Assembly (NCBI GenBank): GCA_935421135.1
Contig: OW285188.1
Location: forward strand, 17,709,233 to 17,773,232
Source of the DNA: Bugulina stolonifera
Lineage: Eukaryota; Bryozoa; Gymnolaemata; Cheilostomatida; Bugulidae
Length of the DNA: 64,000 nt
Direction: 5' to 3'
The translations under genes were made by a program, and so were the position numbers. This document shows, piece by piece, positions 37,601 through 47,700 of the stretch; the first letter of the stretch is position 1; every line of letters starts with the position of its first letter. Under the pieces are notes generated by a model, which had not been told where the DNA came from, ran no database searches, and worked only from the letters and a program-made list of their open reading frames with translations.

Positions 37601-37882
37601 TTAAAAATTTAGCAAAATAAGTTAATAATTATGTTTTTGAATTATTTGCTATATCTATGAAGGTGATGATTCACAGAGTGAACGTGAAGTCAATACAAGT
37701 GGTGATAGGAAACGAGGTTCTGCTGGCATTGGCAATTCAAGTAAGTAAATTGGATAGTTCAGTCTCAATTCTCAAACTATAAATTTTTCCAGTGACTGTA
37801 ACACCATACTTTGAGCTTCTGATACCGATTCTGGTATTTTTCTCACCAGACGATGTATTTCTTTTCTTTTGCAGGTAAGTAA
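16611..37882 (+). CDS. RING/B-box/coiled-coil protein fused to ARB2 (FAM172A-like) domain
   Basis: Sixteen exons: 16611-16783, 16947-17139, 17825-18029, 18751-18956, 20324-20600, 20956-21090, 23148-23252, 23785-23888, 24179-24244, 24974-25083, 25252-25366, 35526-35750, 36622-36796, 37066-37209, 37663-37740, 37875-37882. All have AG/GT borders and matching phases, and sum to 2,319 nt (772 aa). Residues 14-56 form a C3HC4 RING; about 95-120 a B-box-1; 156-186 a B-box-2; about 191-350 a coiled-coil region; about 420-700 align from memory with human FAM172A/ARB2A (RRYEAIGE, SGVVRAGQWSRRLIIN, VSAGT-like). TRIM proteins are ubiquitin ligases; ARB2A is a nuclear splicing co-regulator with an Argonaute link. 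The hydrolase-like AHSYGG motif of human is AHGAGG here (594-599), so the Ser is lost. Exons 6 and 7 are duplicates of each other and may be alternative. The last codons come from a duplicated segment. The fusion rests on phase and the absence of another start, not on transcript data; two adjacent genes remain possible. Confidence 0.72.
18992..19779 (-). mobile_element. Solo LTR in intron 4 of TRIM-ARB2
   Basis: It starts TGCAATGTG and ends TCACCGCA, flanked by GTAT (18988-18991 and 19780-19783). The internal TGGGACCGAGAGC block is shared with the LTR at 33100-34157, and on the minus strand there is an AATAAA (TTTATT near 19,271). It is the one complete copy in the window whose 4-bp target is not ATAT. 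Confidence 0.6.
20827..21110. repeat. Exon-6 duplication, left copy
   Basis: This block, containing exon 6 (20956-21090) with its acceptor and donor, matches 23,019-23,275 closely. The right copy lacks 30 nt of coding sequence (10 codons), so both exons stay in frame. Both are phase 1 at each end. A SINE and a solo LTR lie between the copies. Confidence 0.85.
21240..21385 (-). mobile_element. tRNA-derived SINE in TRIM-ARB2 intron
   Basis: On the minus strand GTGGCCTAGTGGTAAGGG (A-box) and CAGGTTGATTCCC (B-box) are spaced as in a tRNA. The following tail is not tRNA-like. It belongs to a different SINE family from the one near 15-16 kb. Confidence 0.6.
21921..22832 (+). mobile_element. Solo LTR between duplicated exons 6 and 7
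   Basis: It starts TGTAATGGACG and ends AAACATTACA, flanked by ATAT (21917-21920 and 22833-22836). A TATA box (TATATAAGG, about 22,338) and AATAAA (22,388) show plus-strand LTR orientation. A hairpin (22,078-22,152) lies inside. Confidence 0.8.
22078..22152. repeat. Hairpin inside LTR
   Basis: TAGTAGTACGAGACGCA pairs with TGCGTCTCGTACTACTA around an AT-rich loop of about 40 bp. Confidence 0.75.
23019..23275. repeat. Exon-7 duplication, right copy
   Basis: Duplicate of 20,827-21,110 that holds exon 7 (23148-23252). It carries an in-frame 30-nt coding deletion relative to exon 6. Confidence 0.85.
23323..23658. mobile_element. hAT-like MITE, CAGTGGTCAAAG family
   Basis: The ends CAGTGGTCAAAG and CTTTAACCACTG are flanked by CATCTATC and CATCAATC (7 of 8 match). 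A second copy in reverse orientation is at 52595-52963 with a perfect 8-bp duplication. It lies in an intron of TRIM-ARB2. Confidence 0.75.
24427..24640 (+). repeat. Tandem repeat in intron
   Basis: About eight imperfect copies of a 24-25-bp unit containing ATATAGCATACATAGCC. It lies in intron 9 (24,245-24,973) of TRIM-ARB2 away from both splice sites. Confidence 0.75.
25431..26216 (-). mobile_element. Solo LTR, TGTAATGG family
   Basis: Ends TGTAATGG and CCATTACA, flanked by ATAT (25427-25430 and 26217-26220). On the minus strand a TATA box (TATATAAAGGG, near 25,760) precedes AATAAA (near 25,700). It closely resembles 5818-6514 and lies in intron 10 of the 15 in TRIM-ARB2 if exons 6 and 7 are both counted as listed (between 25,366 and 35,526). 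Confidence 0.8.
26376..31649. mobile_element. 5.3-kb foldback hAT-like element with satellite arms
   Basis: The ends GAGTTAGGTGCAGAAGTGG and, inverted, CAGTTAGGTGCAGAAGTGG are flanked by a perfect 8-bp duplication, CGAACCGG (26368-26375 and 31650-31657). Inside, a unit of about 182 bp rich in GTTGAA/TTCAACA is repeated about nine times in one orientation (about 26,525-28,246) and about seventeen times in the other (28,247-31,490). The inversion point is near 28,247. In the right arm a block of about 1.27 kb is itself duplicated (a rare TTCGACATCC variant is at 29,288 and 30,556). Confidence 0.85.
31650..32870. other. Right part of the hAT-like element, no gene
   Basis: Very AT-rich interior sequence. 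An inverted pair around 31,980 and 32,045 (ATTAAATTTAAACAT and ATGTTTAAATTTGAT) is seen. No frame resembles a transposase. Confidence 0.4.
33100..34157 (-). mobile_element. Solo LTR carrying a SINE
   Basis: Ends TGTAATGTT and GACACCACA, flanked by ATAT (33096-33099 and 34158-34161). It shares a TCCAATGGGAC block with the LTR at 18992-19779. A SINE with a 13-bp duplication is inserted at 33555-33962; without it the LTR is about 640 bp. Confidence 0.7.
33555..33962 (-). mobile_element. tRNA-derived SINE with 13-bp target duplication
   Basis: GACTTAGAATATA flanks the insertion (33542-33554 and 33963-33975). On the minus strand the 5' end has TGGCCTAGGGGTTA (A-box) and GGGTTCGATTCCC (B-box) at tRNA spacing. 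The body of about 330 bp ends in a TTTACTTTACTTTA tail, as in retroposed SINEs. Confidence 0.8.
34216..35455. mobile_element. hAT-like MITE, CAGGGATGCCCAAA family
   Basis: The ends CAGGGATGCCCAAAC and TTTGGGCATCCCTG are flanked by a perfect 8-bp duplication, GCCTAGGT (34208-34215 and 35456-35463). CAGGG ends and 8-bp targets are typical of hAT. AGGGACAC is repeated at the subterminal regions. Non-coding. It ends 70 bp before TRIM-ARB2 exon 12 (35526). Confidence 0.85.
35830..36198 (+). mobile_element. Probable LTR fragment
   Basis: The 3' end GAAACATTACA resembles the ends at 15,562 and 22,832, and the stretch before it (GGGCACGAA) is similar in style. No matching 5' terminus was found. It lies between exons 12 and 13 of TRIM-ARB2. 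Confidence 0.35.
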
Positions 37883-38412
37883 GAAGATATACCTGGTGTA
37901 CATCAAGCATAAATACCAGTCACTGAAGAAAAAGACAAGCAGATTCATGAAAGCTGCTTGCTGTTCTATAGATAATATGCTATAGTTAGTCATTGTGATT
38001 GCATAAAGATAATGTTTTACAGTTGGACACTTTTACTGTTTCACAGTTCACACTTCTATCAGCAGTAGGGAGTGGTTACAATAATAGGGGTTATAATTTA
38101 TATAGGCTTCTGATCTATTATACAAGTCATAGTATTTTAATACAACTTGATTATATATTAATACAATACAATCAGTTTTACATTGAGTAAAAGAAAGATT
38201 TACTGTTGATATGATCAAGCATGACAAAATATACTTCTTATAATTTACTTTTGGTAATGGCTCTTTTTACCAGTACAACAAAAAGCACCTTCAAGGACAG
38301 ACTTGCCAAGTTCCACAGATTAAAATCAAGGAGATTTAGCATTTAGGTTGGGGGTACCAAATTTTGAGTTGTAAATCAGGGAGACTTGGTAAGCCTGCTC
38401 AAGAGAACAATA
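37188..38412. repeat. Segmental duplication, right copy
   Basis: Counterpart of 3,224-4,921. It contains the 3' end of exon 14 (last 22 nt), exons 15-16 of TRIM-ARB2 and the strip up to MPLKIP. A stretch after the stop codon present in the left copy (around 4,404-4,453) is deleted here. Confidence 0.8.
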
Positions 38413-38439
38413 CAACTCCAAAAGACATAAACAATTATA
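37883..38439. other. Convergent 3' intergenic strip
   Basis: It lies between the stop of TRIM-ARB2 (+) and the stop of MPLKIP (-), about 560 bp. It is duplicated DNA matching 4,370-4,921. No further gene is seen. Confidence 0.5.
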
Positions 38440-39095
38440 TCAAGTAGTTGTAAATGAAGTTTTCTCCATGAGATATGGGGTCATTCCTTCCCAAGGGTCC
38501 TTCAGCATGTCTTTGTTAAAGTAGGATTGAATAGGTGATTTCTGATTTCCTTGGTGGTTCTAAAATACAATCATTGAAGAGTAACTGAACTCTTGAACTT
38601 GGTTTATTATAACGTAGTTACTCTATCCTGAAAATAGTTACTCTATCCAGTTTTATTCCTTTTTATTCCAGCTACTATCCAATCAATTGTGTGAGAAGAT
38701 GACTGTCAAGTAACAAATAATGATCTACATGAACTTACCCAGCCCCCTCTGGCACCTCTTGGTGACCACCCCCCACGGCCACGGGAACTGTTTGGTGTAT
38801 TAAAATCATGTCTCTGACGTACTGGTGATGGTGTATACTGAGCACCTATCGGAGATGGGGAATAGGATGATCTGTTCATATTCTGATAAGGAGAACCATA
38901 TCTGCCACCATAATAACCACCCCCTGGAGACGGGTTGTAACCATGCTGTAGCCTTGGGGGACGTGATCTGTTTGGTGTGGAACTGGATGGTCTCATAGGG
39001 GGAGTACCTTGAGCTGAACTAGATGTGAAATACTGCATGGGTGGTCTCGGTGATCTTCCTTGATAAGGCCGATTATAATTTCCATATCCATCCAT
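38440..39095 (-). CDS. MPLKIP: M-phase-specific PLK1-interacting protein-like (MPLKIP/TTDN1)
   Basis: Two exons on the minus strand, 39095-38739 and 38559-38440, joined in phase 0, give 158 aa (human 179). Exon 1 (119 aa) is low-complexity, rich in Gly, Pro, Ser, Tyr and Arg, with SP and TP sites and an RGRGG stretch, as in the human N-terminus. Exon 2 carries IQSYFNKDMLKDPWEGM, matching the family signature (human LENYFKPSMLEDPWAGL, from memory). The human C-terminal GKKGRYFC is not seen; this protein ends soon after the signature. MPLKIP binds PLK1 and is mutated in non-photosensitive trichothiodystrophy, with a proposed role in transcription/splicing. It diverges from WDR24 with 2.6 kb between start codons. 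The signature makes the call firm; the C-terminus could be alternatively spliced. Confidence 0.85.
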
Positions 39096-41729
39096 ATCTT
39101 CCTATTCTATGTACAAAACATTTTTAACTGTATAACAATATTACACAAAAGTCGTACACATGTAGGCCCAAGATCACTGAAATAAAAATTGATTGTGCAC
39201 CAGCTATGCACATGTTTTGAAAGCTGTCTGTTGAAAAAGTACTAAGAGACTTGAATAAGCACATCTACAGTACATAATATAGAAACAGGATGTACATGCA
39301 ACATGATACATGCAATCTTTACAGATAGTAGAGCCCGTCAATTTGCCTATTATATGACACAATTATGTCTCTTTGAATACACCACTAGCACAGGTTTACT
39401 AGTTATTCTGGTCCTGCATATTATATCATAGATATACATTGTGCATGACTAGTAAGTATATTTCCTGTATTATTGCAAGAAATACAGATATGCTAAACCT
39501 AAATTCAAGTTCGAAGCTCTTACTTAAATTACCTTAGACCGATCTCAAAATTGAAGGAAAAACTAAATTTTAAATGGCTTATAACAAGAATTTCAATTGA
39601 ATTATAGCTGTAACAAAGACATGTATTATCTGAAAAGGACAAGGTTGGGACAAAGTGGTGCAACTACTATTGCTATTACTATGCATGGGTTTTCTTCTCT
39701 GCCAGGGAATAGGCTAGACGTGCTGGTTCAGTCTTGTGCAGGCAATTATGCTTATGTGCTGGTTTTCCAGTTCAGCTCAGCCTATCAAGGTCGGAAGAAA
39801 GCAAAACATTACAGAAGCAGTAGCCTACCCTATGATTCAGACATGAATTTGACCAAAGGCCCACATTATTGTACTACACAAAACTACATCGAACTACTTT
39901 AAAAATAAACAGTGTGTAGCATATTATATTTAGCAAAATTCCCCAGGATTTGCGACGCTCAACCCTTTTTCAGTCAATGTTTTGGAAAATCCAAAGGAAA
40001 TAATAAATAAAATTGTTTAGAGCAGCAATTTCCTAATTCCCGGGGTATAAATCAGGACATTGGGACAGTGTAGGGACAATTTTCAAATCCCGGGGTGTCC
40101 CGAAAAACCCGGGACACTTGGCAAGTATGCTTCACTCCCCGTAATGTCAGTGCCCACCCTTTGGAAGCTGACCCACGCACTAGCTACGTGTAGGTTAAGT
40201 GTATGGGTCGTTTTCCCCTCAGCATTTAGGACCTAGGCTAGTACTAGTACTATAGTCAGCGTCTATCTGGATGGCACAGCACTGTCTCTGATACATGTTG
40301 TATGGCTACGCTCTTGCTATCTAGTCGGTTGCAACAAGTCAACAACTGTGTCTAACGCTATAAAACGTTGTGTACATTGGGAGAGTGACCAGTAATGATG
40401 TTATATTAGGCCAAGTAGCAGGTATCTGTTGTGCCCAGTTCACAATAATATAATAGAACACCTTGTTTTCATAGCATAATTAATTACACCACTGTTCGAC
40501 CGAAAGATCAAAAGTTAGGTGCTGGTTTGCTAAGATTTTGAATGTGGGAAATCTTGGTTTAGGTTAATAGCGAACGCAGATTTTTCAAAATAAAATCAGG
40601 AGTAGATATGATAACAGTTTTCAAATTTCAATCTGATTTTAAAAAATTTTAAATATGTCTTTTAATTTTTAAAATAAAACATCATAAAATCAAAATGAAA
40701 TAGAAATAAAAATCGCTTCCAGTATTCTCTAATAAATAATTGATACTATTCTTACCTTAAGGAATTTAGAACACTAGACTATTAAACCACCATTATTATC
40801 ATTATGATTATCATTATGATAATGGTACAAAAAATAGAGGGCTTCATTTTTGTAAGATAAGGGCTAAATAGCGTCATACAAATTTCCAGCACTCTAAAAG
40901 TGCTGGAAATTTGTATGACCACTATTTATAATTTTACCCTTATTAATTAAATCTTATCTTTTGCAATTTGAATTTCGGGGTTTTGAATTAGGAATGCCGA
41001 GGCCCTATCCTCGGTTCTCGTACAACTACTTTTTTAATAAAACATTGTAAACTTACAGGGCAGCAAAATCATACAAGTATGTAGGAGAATTCGAGAGCTC
41101 TTAGAAACAGTGCATATTGGTATTATATTATTCTTTATATGAAACTCGAAATTCAATATGTTCCATTGGAAACTGGTCTGTAGAATGACGTCTTGATGCG
41201 CATACACTATCCTTAATATGAAAAAGGAAGCGAGCGATCTACTTTAGTCTAATACACACAAAATACAGGTAAAAGTAAATTTGGTGATCATATCTAAAGT
41301 TTCACGGGTGCATGTGTACAATTCAAGCTTTAAAAATTTAACAACTTTTGTATCTAAATGTATTTACTCTTACTGAAAGACAAATTGTGTGGAGTGATCG
41401 AAAATGCATATTATTTTATTGCCCCAGTAAATTATCCTATTTTTAACTTTACCACTAATTCTCTGTACTGTGTTTTCAATTGTTAGTTAAGTCTAAATGT
41501 TCATAAATATAGTGTTTGCCAAGTTGAAAGTTCAGTTTTGAGTTTAGTTTCAGTTTGATTTTGGTTTCAAAGTAAAAGTTAGTTATTGCAAATCATTACT
41601 AATTAGTTTATTCATCCCATTTCTAACTTTTTGTCAATATTCACCGAATTAATTTTGTATGCTTCAGATAGATGTCCTGCAGTGTCTGAAATATTTCTAC
41701 CTTTGCATATAAGAATAAGCCTAGTAATC
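39096..41729. promoter_or_regulatory. Divergent MPLKIP-WDR24 intergenic region
   Basis: The 2.6 kb separates two start codons facing away from each other, so both promoters should lie here. I see no TATA box that I can assign. A long hairpin (40850-40975) lies within. A G/C-rich block near 40,040-40,130 (CCCGGG repeats) may be a MITE end. The frame at 39,597-39,902 lacks any support. Confidence 0.35.
40850..40975. repeat. Long hairpin upstream of WDR24
   Basis: CATACAAATTTCCAGCACT pairs perfectly with AGTGCTGGAAATTTGTATG around a loop of about 4 bp. The pairing resumes outside with mismatches (AAGATAAGGG... with ...CCCTTATT...ATCTTATCTT). The shape is like a small-RNA precursor or a foldback MITE. 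Confidence 0.7.
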
Positions 41730-44700
41730 ATGAGCAAATTTGTTCAGGATAAAGGTAAGGTCATTCTTTTTTTGAGAGTGTGATTATGTAAGTGTTCCGG
41801 TGTAATTTATTAATTTTATTTTAATTTGTAATTACAAGAGACTGTTATATTGTTCTATGCAAGGAAACTCATTGTTAGTTGGTTGTTACGCTCACACCGA
41901 GGTTAATTCGTGGAGCTTTGTATTTTTTAGTTCATCCAACTCCTCGGACCTTTAGCATCGACACTAAAGGCGAGATAACATGCATGGCAGCAAACAAAGA
42001 ATTCTCTCTTGTCGCTTGTGCTGGTCGTCAAGGTAGCTCAACTAAATATTTAAAACTTGTCTTCTATGTTGCTTTTTTTGGTAGACCACTAACTGAACAC
42101 ATCCCTATTATCATTAAGGCTTGACAAGGTGTATATTTGAAGATTATTCCAGATTTATGAGCTAACAGCTTTAACTAGTTGTCAACAAATGTTTAGTATT
42201 CTTTAGTGATTAGCTCTACACGAAAACTGTGAAGGGGGTACAGAATGCAGTAAGCTTATTGTTGCCACCTTATGTTACACTGCAGCCTACATGGATTGCA
42301 TACAAGCCTATATTATAGTCATAATTTGAAGCTCTGTAACATCAGGACTTGTATTCTATTGTTAGTTTCTTACTTGCAGTGTTTAAGGTATATAGTATTG
42401 AGGAAGAAAGGTTTACGGAGAAGCACAACTTGCGACCTGCGCAGAGGCCCGGTCTAAATTATGTAGCCGTCGACATTGTGTGGAGTCCAAGAGATGAGAA
42501 TATTCTAGCATCTGCAGCGAGCAATGGTTCTGTTGTATTCTGGGATCTAAATAAAGCTACAAAACTCAAGCAAGGTGTGAAGGCGTAGATCTACACATAC
42601 ATGTGCTATTCTCGTATTCTGTTATTATTTTACTCATTGTGGTAATGACATACTCTTTGAATGGAATCGCCGCTACTGCTGGCAGGCTTTATAGTGTAGT
42701 ATAGGAACAGCATAAATGTGGTATAAATGATCGAGAAATATAACAACAATTTGTATATCTGCAACAGATCACGTCTCACCTCTGCACGAAAGAGCTGCTT
42801 CCGGAATCTGTTTTCACAGCACTGAGTCTCTTCTGTTAAGTGGAGGCAAAGATGGGATGTGTAAAATATTTGTGAGTACACATTAGCATTATATCTAAAC
42901 TTGCTATATTATTTTTTTCACTCTTATTTTCATTCTTCTCATGCCATTATGATGGATGTCCATAAGGTGTTTACTACCACACTTGTAGAATACATATCTC
43001 TGGCGGACTCGGTGTACAGAATACAGTCACGGTTTTGTGTGTTTGTAGGATACGAGGAAGAGAGATGTGGCCTACTGCTTCCCCTCTGTGTCTGTACATG
43101 ATGTGCAGTGGTGGCCTAGTCAATGCTTCATGTTTGCCTCAGCCACAGAGAATGGTAGCATTCAGGTGTGTTCATAATATTCTATAGCACTACTACTATA
43201 TTTATTCTGATTGGATCTGTACATGCTCTGTCATATTACAATATGGATTGCTTGGAGTGCTACCCTGAATAATCTAGTCTGGTAACATGGTTGCATAAGT
43301 CTACATGTAATGTGTGTACTTATTTGCACGTTATATTATTTTTTACCTCCGTATTCTGTTTACATGTCTAGATCTGGGACTACAGATATCCTCAGTCATA
43401 CGTATTGGAGTTTCCAGCTCATAGTGGGCCAGTATTTGCTTTAGACTTTCACCCCGAGGAGAAAACTAAACTGGCTTCTGGTGGTAGAGACAAGTTGATC
43501 AAGGTATAAATATTACATAGTACATTGTGTTCATGTCATTAGTTCTCCACTTCTATACCACATTCTCACACATATTTATTATACATTGTAAAGGATATTA
43601 TTTGTTACCGGTTCGAAATTTGACGGTAGGACTGCAGTGGGATTAGTGAGAAATTCATAAGTGGTAGAATGTGCAGCTTATGTTAATTGGAAATTCACAA
43701 TGTGACGATATACTAGCAAACTCAATTCTGAGTTTAATTGATTATTACATGTATGTAAATGAATAACCATTTGCATGGTTAGAGTTTCTACTGACTACGT
43801 ATATTATTGTTGTACAATTTGCAACTGTTTATCATTTACCATATTATTACCTGAATGTTTGACTAGCAGTTGAGTTGCACAGAGGTAGCAGTCATTTGGT
43901 AAGCAATAATTAGGATTGCTCTGCTCACACAATTTAGTGTTATGTTATGGTTGGCAGGTCTGGAATATTCCACCATCACAGGTGAATGGTCAGCACACTG
44001 CCATGCAGACTCATAATATACAGACAATAGCTCCTGTCTCCAAGGTCAAATGGAGACCAAAACGTCCCAGTCAAATAGCCAGTGTGGTCAACTCATTTGA
44101 CTTAGGAATTAACATCTGGGAGCTGACACGCCCCTCAATTCCTTTCGCTACATTTACGGAACACAGTGATGTTGTAACAAGTAAGTTTGAACTACACGTA
44201 TGTCAACCTGTAGGCTTATTTCTACTTTTCTGTCAGTCATCCAGTAGTTTTACTATGGTAAATCTAGTCTTAATCACATAAGAGTGATTTTAAATTGTTT
44301 AATTTGCTCTTGTAAATTTCACAGCACAGTTTGTGATTGGCAGTGGAAAGGTCAGGAAAGCTTTAACTTGTTGATTTTTAAGTTCATAAGACATTAACTA
44401 TAGATCATATGAGCTCCTGATGACAATTTATACATGTATATAAACCAACGTTAATTTTACTCTTTTATACTATTTGACACCATTGTGAACTTGACTTTCT
44501 ATTGGATGACATTGTGTTATTGGTATTTTCATATTGGCAGGTGTAATATGGAAAGATCACCATGAGTTCATAAGTGGAGGCAAGGACTCTAAACTAGTTA
44601 TGCATTCATTCAAGGATGCAGTTAGGTTGAGTGAGAGAGCCAACCCAGCAGCCATCTCACTGGACAAAGGTGTTCAGCTGGCCTTGGCTATCAATGACAG

Positions 44701-47700
44701 ACTACTACTATCTTCTCATAATTGTACAGGTTGGTGTGAATTGGCTTATTGCCAAATCAATAGGATTACGATAGTATTTCCTCATTTGTAACTCTCTCAG
44801 ATGGAATACTGCAGTGGTAATCCATTTCCTGCAGCTGCCTATAGATTTGTAAGTTCAGGTATGAGTATTTCCTTCACAGGGAAGCGCGTGGGCTTTAGTT
44901 GGTTATAGTCAACTTGTAACCTGTTGTGCTCCTAACACTAGTTCTATTCAGAGTTTGAGGATTGGAATGTTTGAATCATATTAAAGGTATATTCCGAACC
45001 CTTTAATTATTTGTTAGGTGCGAAAGGAAGTGGCAATCTTTCCCAAACTGTCCAATCAACAGCTGCTGCAGCAGGTAACAAAGTGATGACTATCTTCAGA
45101 ACAGCGAAACCTGAAAAACGAGAAGCTTTTATAAAGGACAAAATCTCCAATATTTACTTCTTCCAACCACCAGACAGTGTTAGTTTCTCTTATCGACTAT
45201 CATGATGTTTTAACTCATTATTCTCCAGACAGCAAGGCAGTTTTTCTCCTTCCCTCCATGTCTGTCACGCCATACTAAATTGAACATTGGAACCATCTAT
45301 TCTGTCCACTATATTCACATCCCAAGGCTACATATATCATTAGTACACTACAGAAGTTAGTTAGTCTATATGTATACGATATCGGTTGATTGTTGTCACA
45401 TATCTTATAGGACTTCAGTGCTGATAACTTTAAATACTGTGCTAATAACTATATCCTACATGGCAAGTCTTTCGAGGAGATGTGCCAACGTAATTCTGAG
45501 GTAGCCGGTCATTGCAAACAAATACAGGTATTGTTATAGTTATATATCCTCTGTGCTAATATGTTTTTGAGCCTTGCTATATACTGTATCTGTCTTGTAT
45601 CCAATAAGTATAAACATATTCTACTATTAGAATACAGAGTAGAACTTGTTGAATAACAAAAAATCAGTTGAGTGTGTCTAAACGTGAATATTCTGAAGAA
45701 GTAGCAAAATTTGTTTATAATATTGTTGCGACTGTGTGAATCAGAGTAAAAATAATGAACTACGGCTATAAATAGAAACGGGCCTGATTTGATCAAATAT
45801 TTTGTAAGTACAATTAGCTTTGGATCAAGTGAATAGTTTGGTTAACTGTTTAGGTAATGAAACACTGGTTACTACTGAAGACTTTGTTCAACTCATGCCT
45901 TGATGCACTACCAACTACATTTCTACCTACAAACCGCTCCACTACCCGTCCTATCACTGCTGAGGTAGCACCTGCGGGTCTGGTTCAGAGACCAGAAGGT
46001 CAGTTCTGTCATTCTGTCTTACATGGAGATTAGCGAATGTATTCTATTTTACATGTAAACATGTGATGTCATTATAAGTGAACAAAAAGGTTGTAAAGCT
46101 GGTGTATATTTACTAGTGAATCTGTACATCTTGTTCGCGTTGATGGAATATGCATGTATATGATCATCTTACAGCCAATGGTAGTGGTGGAGAGTCTCTA
46201 ATTGTACATGCTAGTCAGGAGAATGGAGACATTACATCAGGTACTTTTTTTATCTGTTATATATCACAGGCTATAACAAACCTATTGACCAATTTTCCTT
46301 TTGTGTGTTATGGTAACTTAGTACACTGTATTATGTACATTAAAGACAGGTTTCTCTCTTTGACCTCTATGTTATGCTGCATCTACCCAACCACATGTAA
46401 TTCCTTTGGAACAAGGTGGCACTATAGGTTAAAAGTGCTGGTATCATTTTACGCAAACAACTAGGTTGATTCTCGGCTTTTTTCTGTTCAAGAATATACT
46501 TGTACTTACCAAACCTCCTTAAATCTTCCTGAATTTATAAAAATAATAATAGTCTATAATAATAATTTTAAAAAACTATGAGTACCTTGTCGATAAATAC
46601 ACAAGAGTGTTTCCTTTGGTCATATGTTGGCCAATTACATCTTCAGCTTTAATCCAACTAGTACATGGCGATAGTCATAAGTTCGTTTCAATCTAGAGAG
46701 TGGACAACTTTAGTTTCAGCTATACTGGAACAAGACCATAGGCAATAGGTTTCGTTATTTATATAAAAATATTGATTGTTGAAAAATAGCAAGTCGTTTC
46801 AGGAAGATTCACAGTAGTGTAATAAAGAACGCTGGGGAGTGACCTTCACCCAGTTCACTCACAGTACTATGTATTTTAGTTCTTTTACTCAATATGATAT
46901 ACCAGTAACTGGATTCTCTATTCTCTGATTTTAGATTTTACAAGCGAAAATGACAACTCTTTGGTTTTATGTTGAATAGAGAACTGTTCCTTACTTTCAA
47001 AACTAGCTAGTCCCAACCCTGCATTGGTGAACTGTATTGCCATTATAAGCAAAGTTTATAGAATTAATAAGTTGTTCCACGGCTTTATGCACCAATAGGA
47101 TCGCGCGAAATCTGACCCAATAAGCGGCCTAGTTTAAAGTAGTTGAGCGGCAACGAAAAATTACCGATAGAACAATGGAGTTTTCTCAAGATTGGCGAAA
47201 AAATTGCCCTGAGATTGGCTAAAAGTACCTGTAATGCTAGCCCATTATTTTCAGAATACATGATGTTTATACCGATAGCATCAATAGAAGATGCAAGCAT
47301 TTAGAAGAGCACAAATATAGGAAAAAGGCCCAAAAAGTTCGAGCCAGCCTACTAATTACGTGGTCTGGACTATTTATGCCTCATGTAAACCAAAGATGGT
47401 AAAAGTACGCTCTTTGTGCAGACTGTCAACTACTACTGCCGACCTATATTTCTATAGCCTAAGCGTCTGGCCACAGGCTGGGCACGCATTAAAGGGCAAC
47501 GGTTTGCTAATTTTAGTGAGAGAACCACGGCAAATGACTATGCGCATCGTTTACTGGATAAACTTGGTATATAGAAACTTTGTTATAAGATTAATACCCT
47601 ATGTTACCATCATAAGAATAATAGCCTATGTCACCGTTATAAGAATAACAGCCTGTGTTAACGCAATAAGAATAGTAGCCTATGTTATCATCATAAGAAT

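Noticed and set aside
39597..39902. 101-aa frame between MPLKIP and WDR24
   Set aside because: No domain, no splice-linked neighbours, and intergenic base composition.
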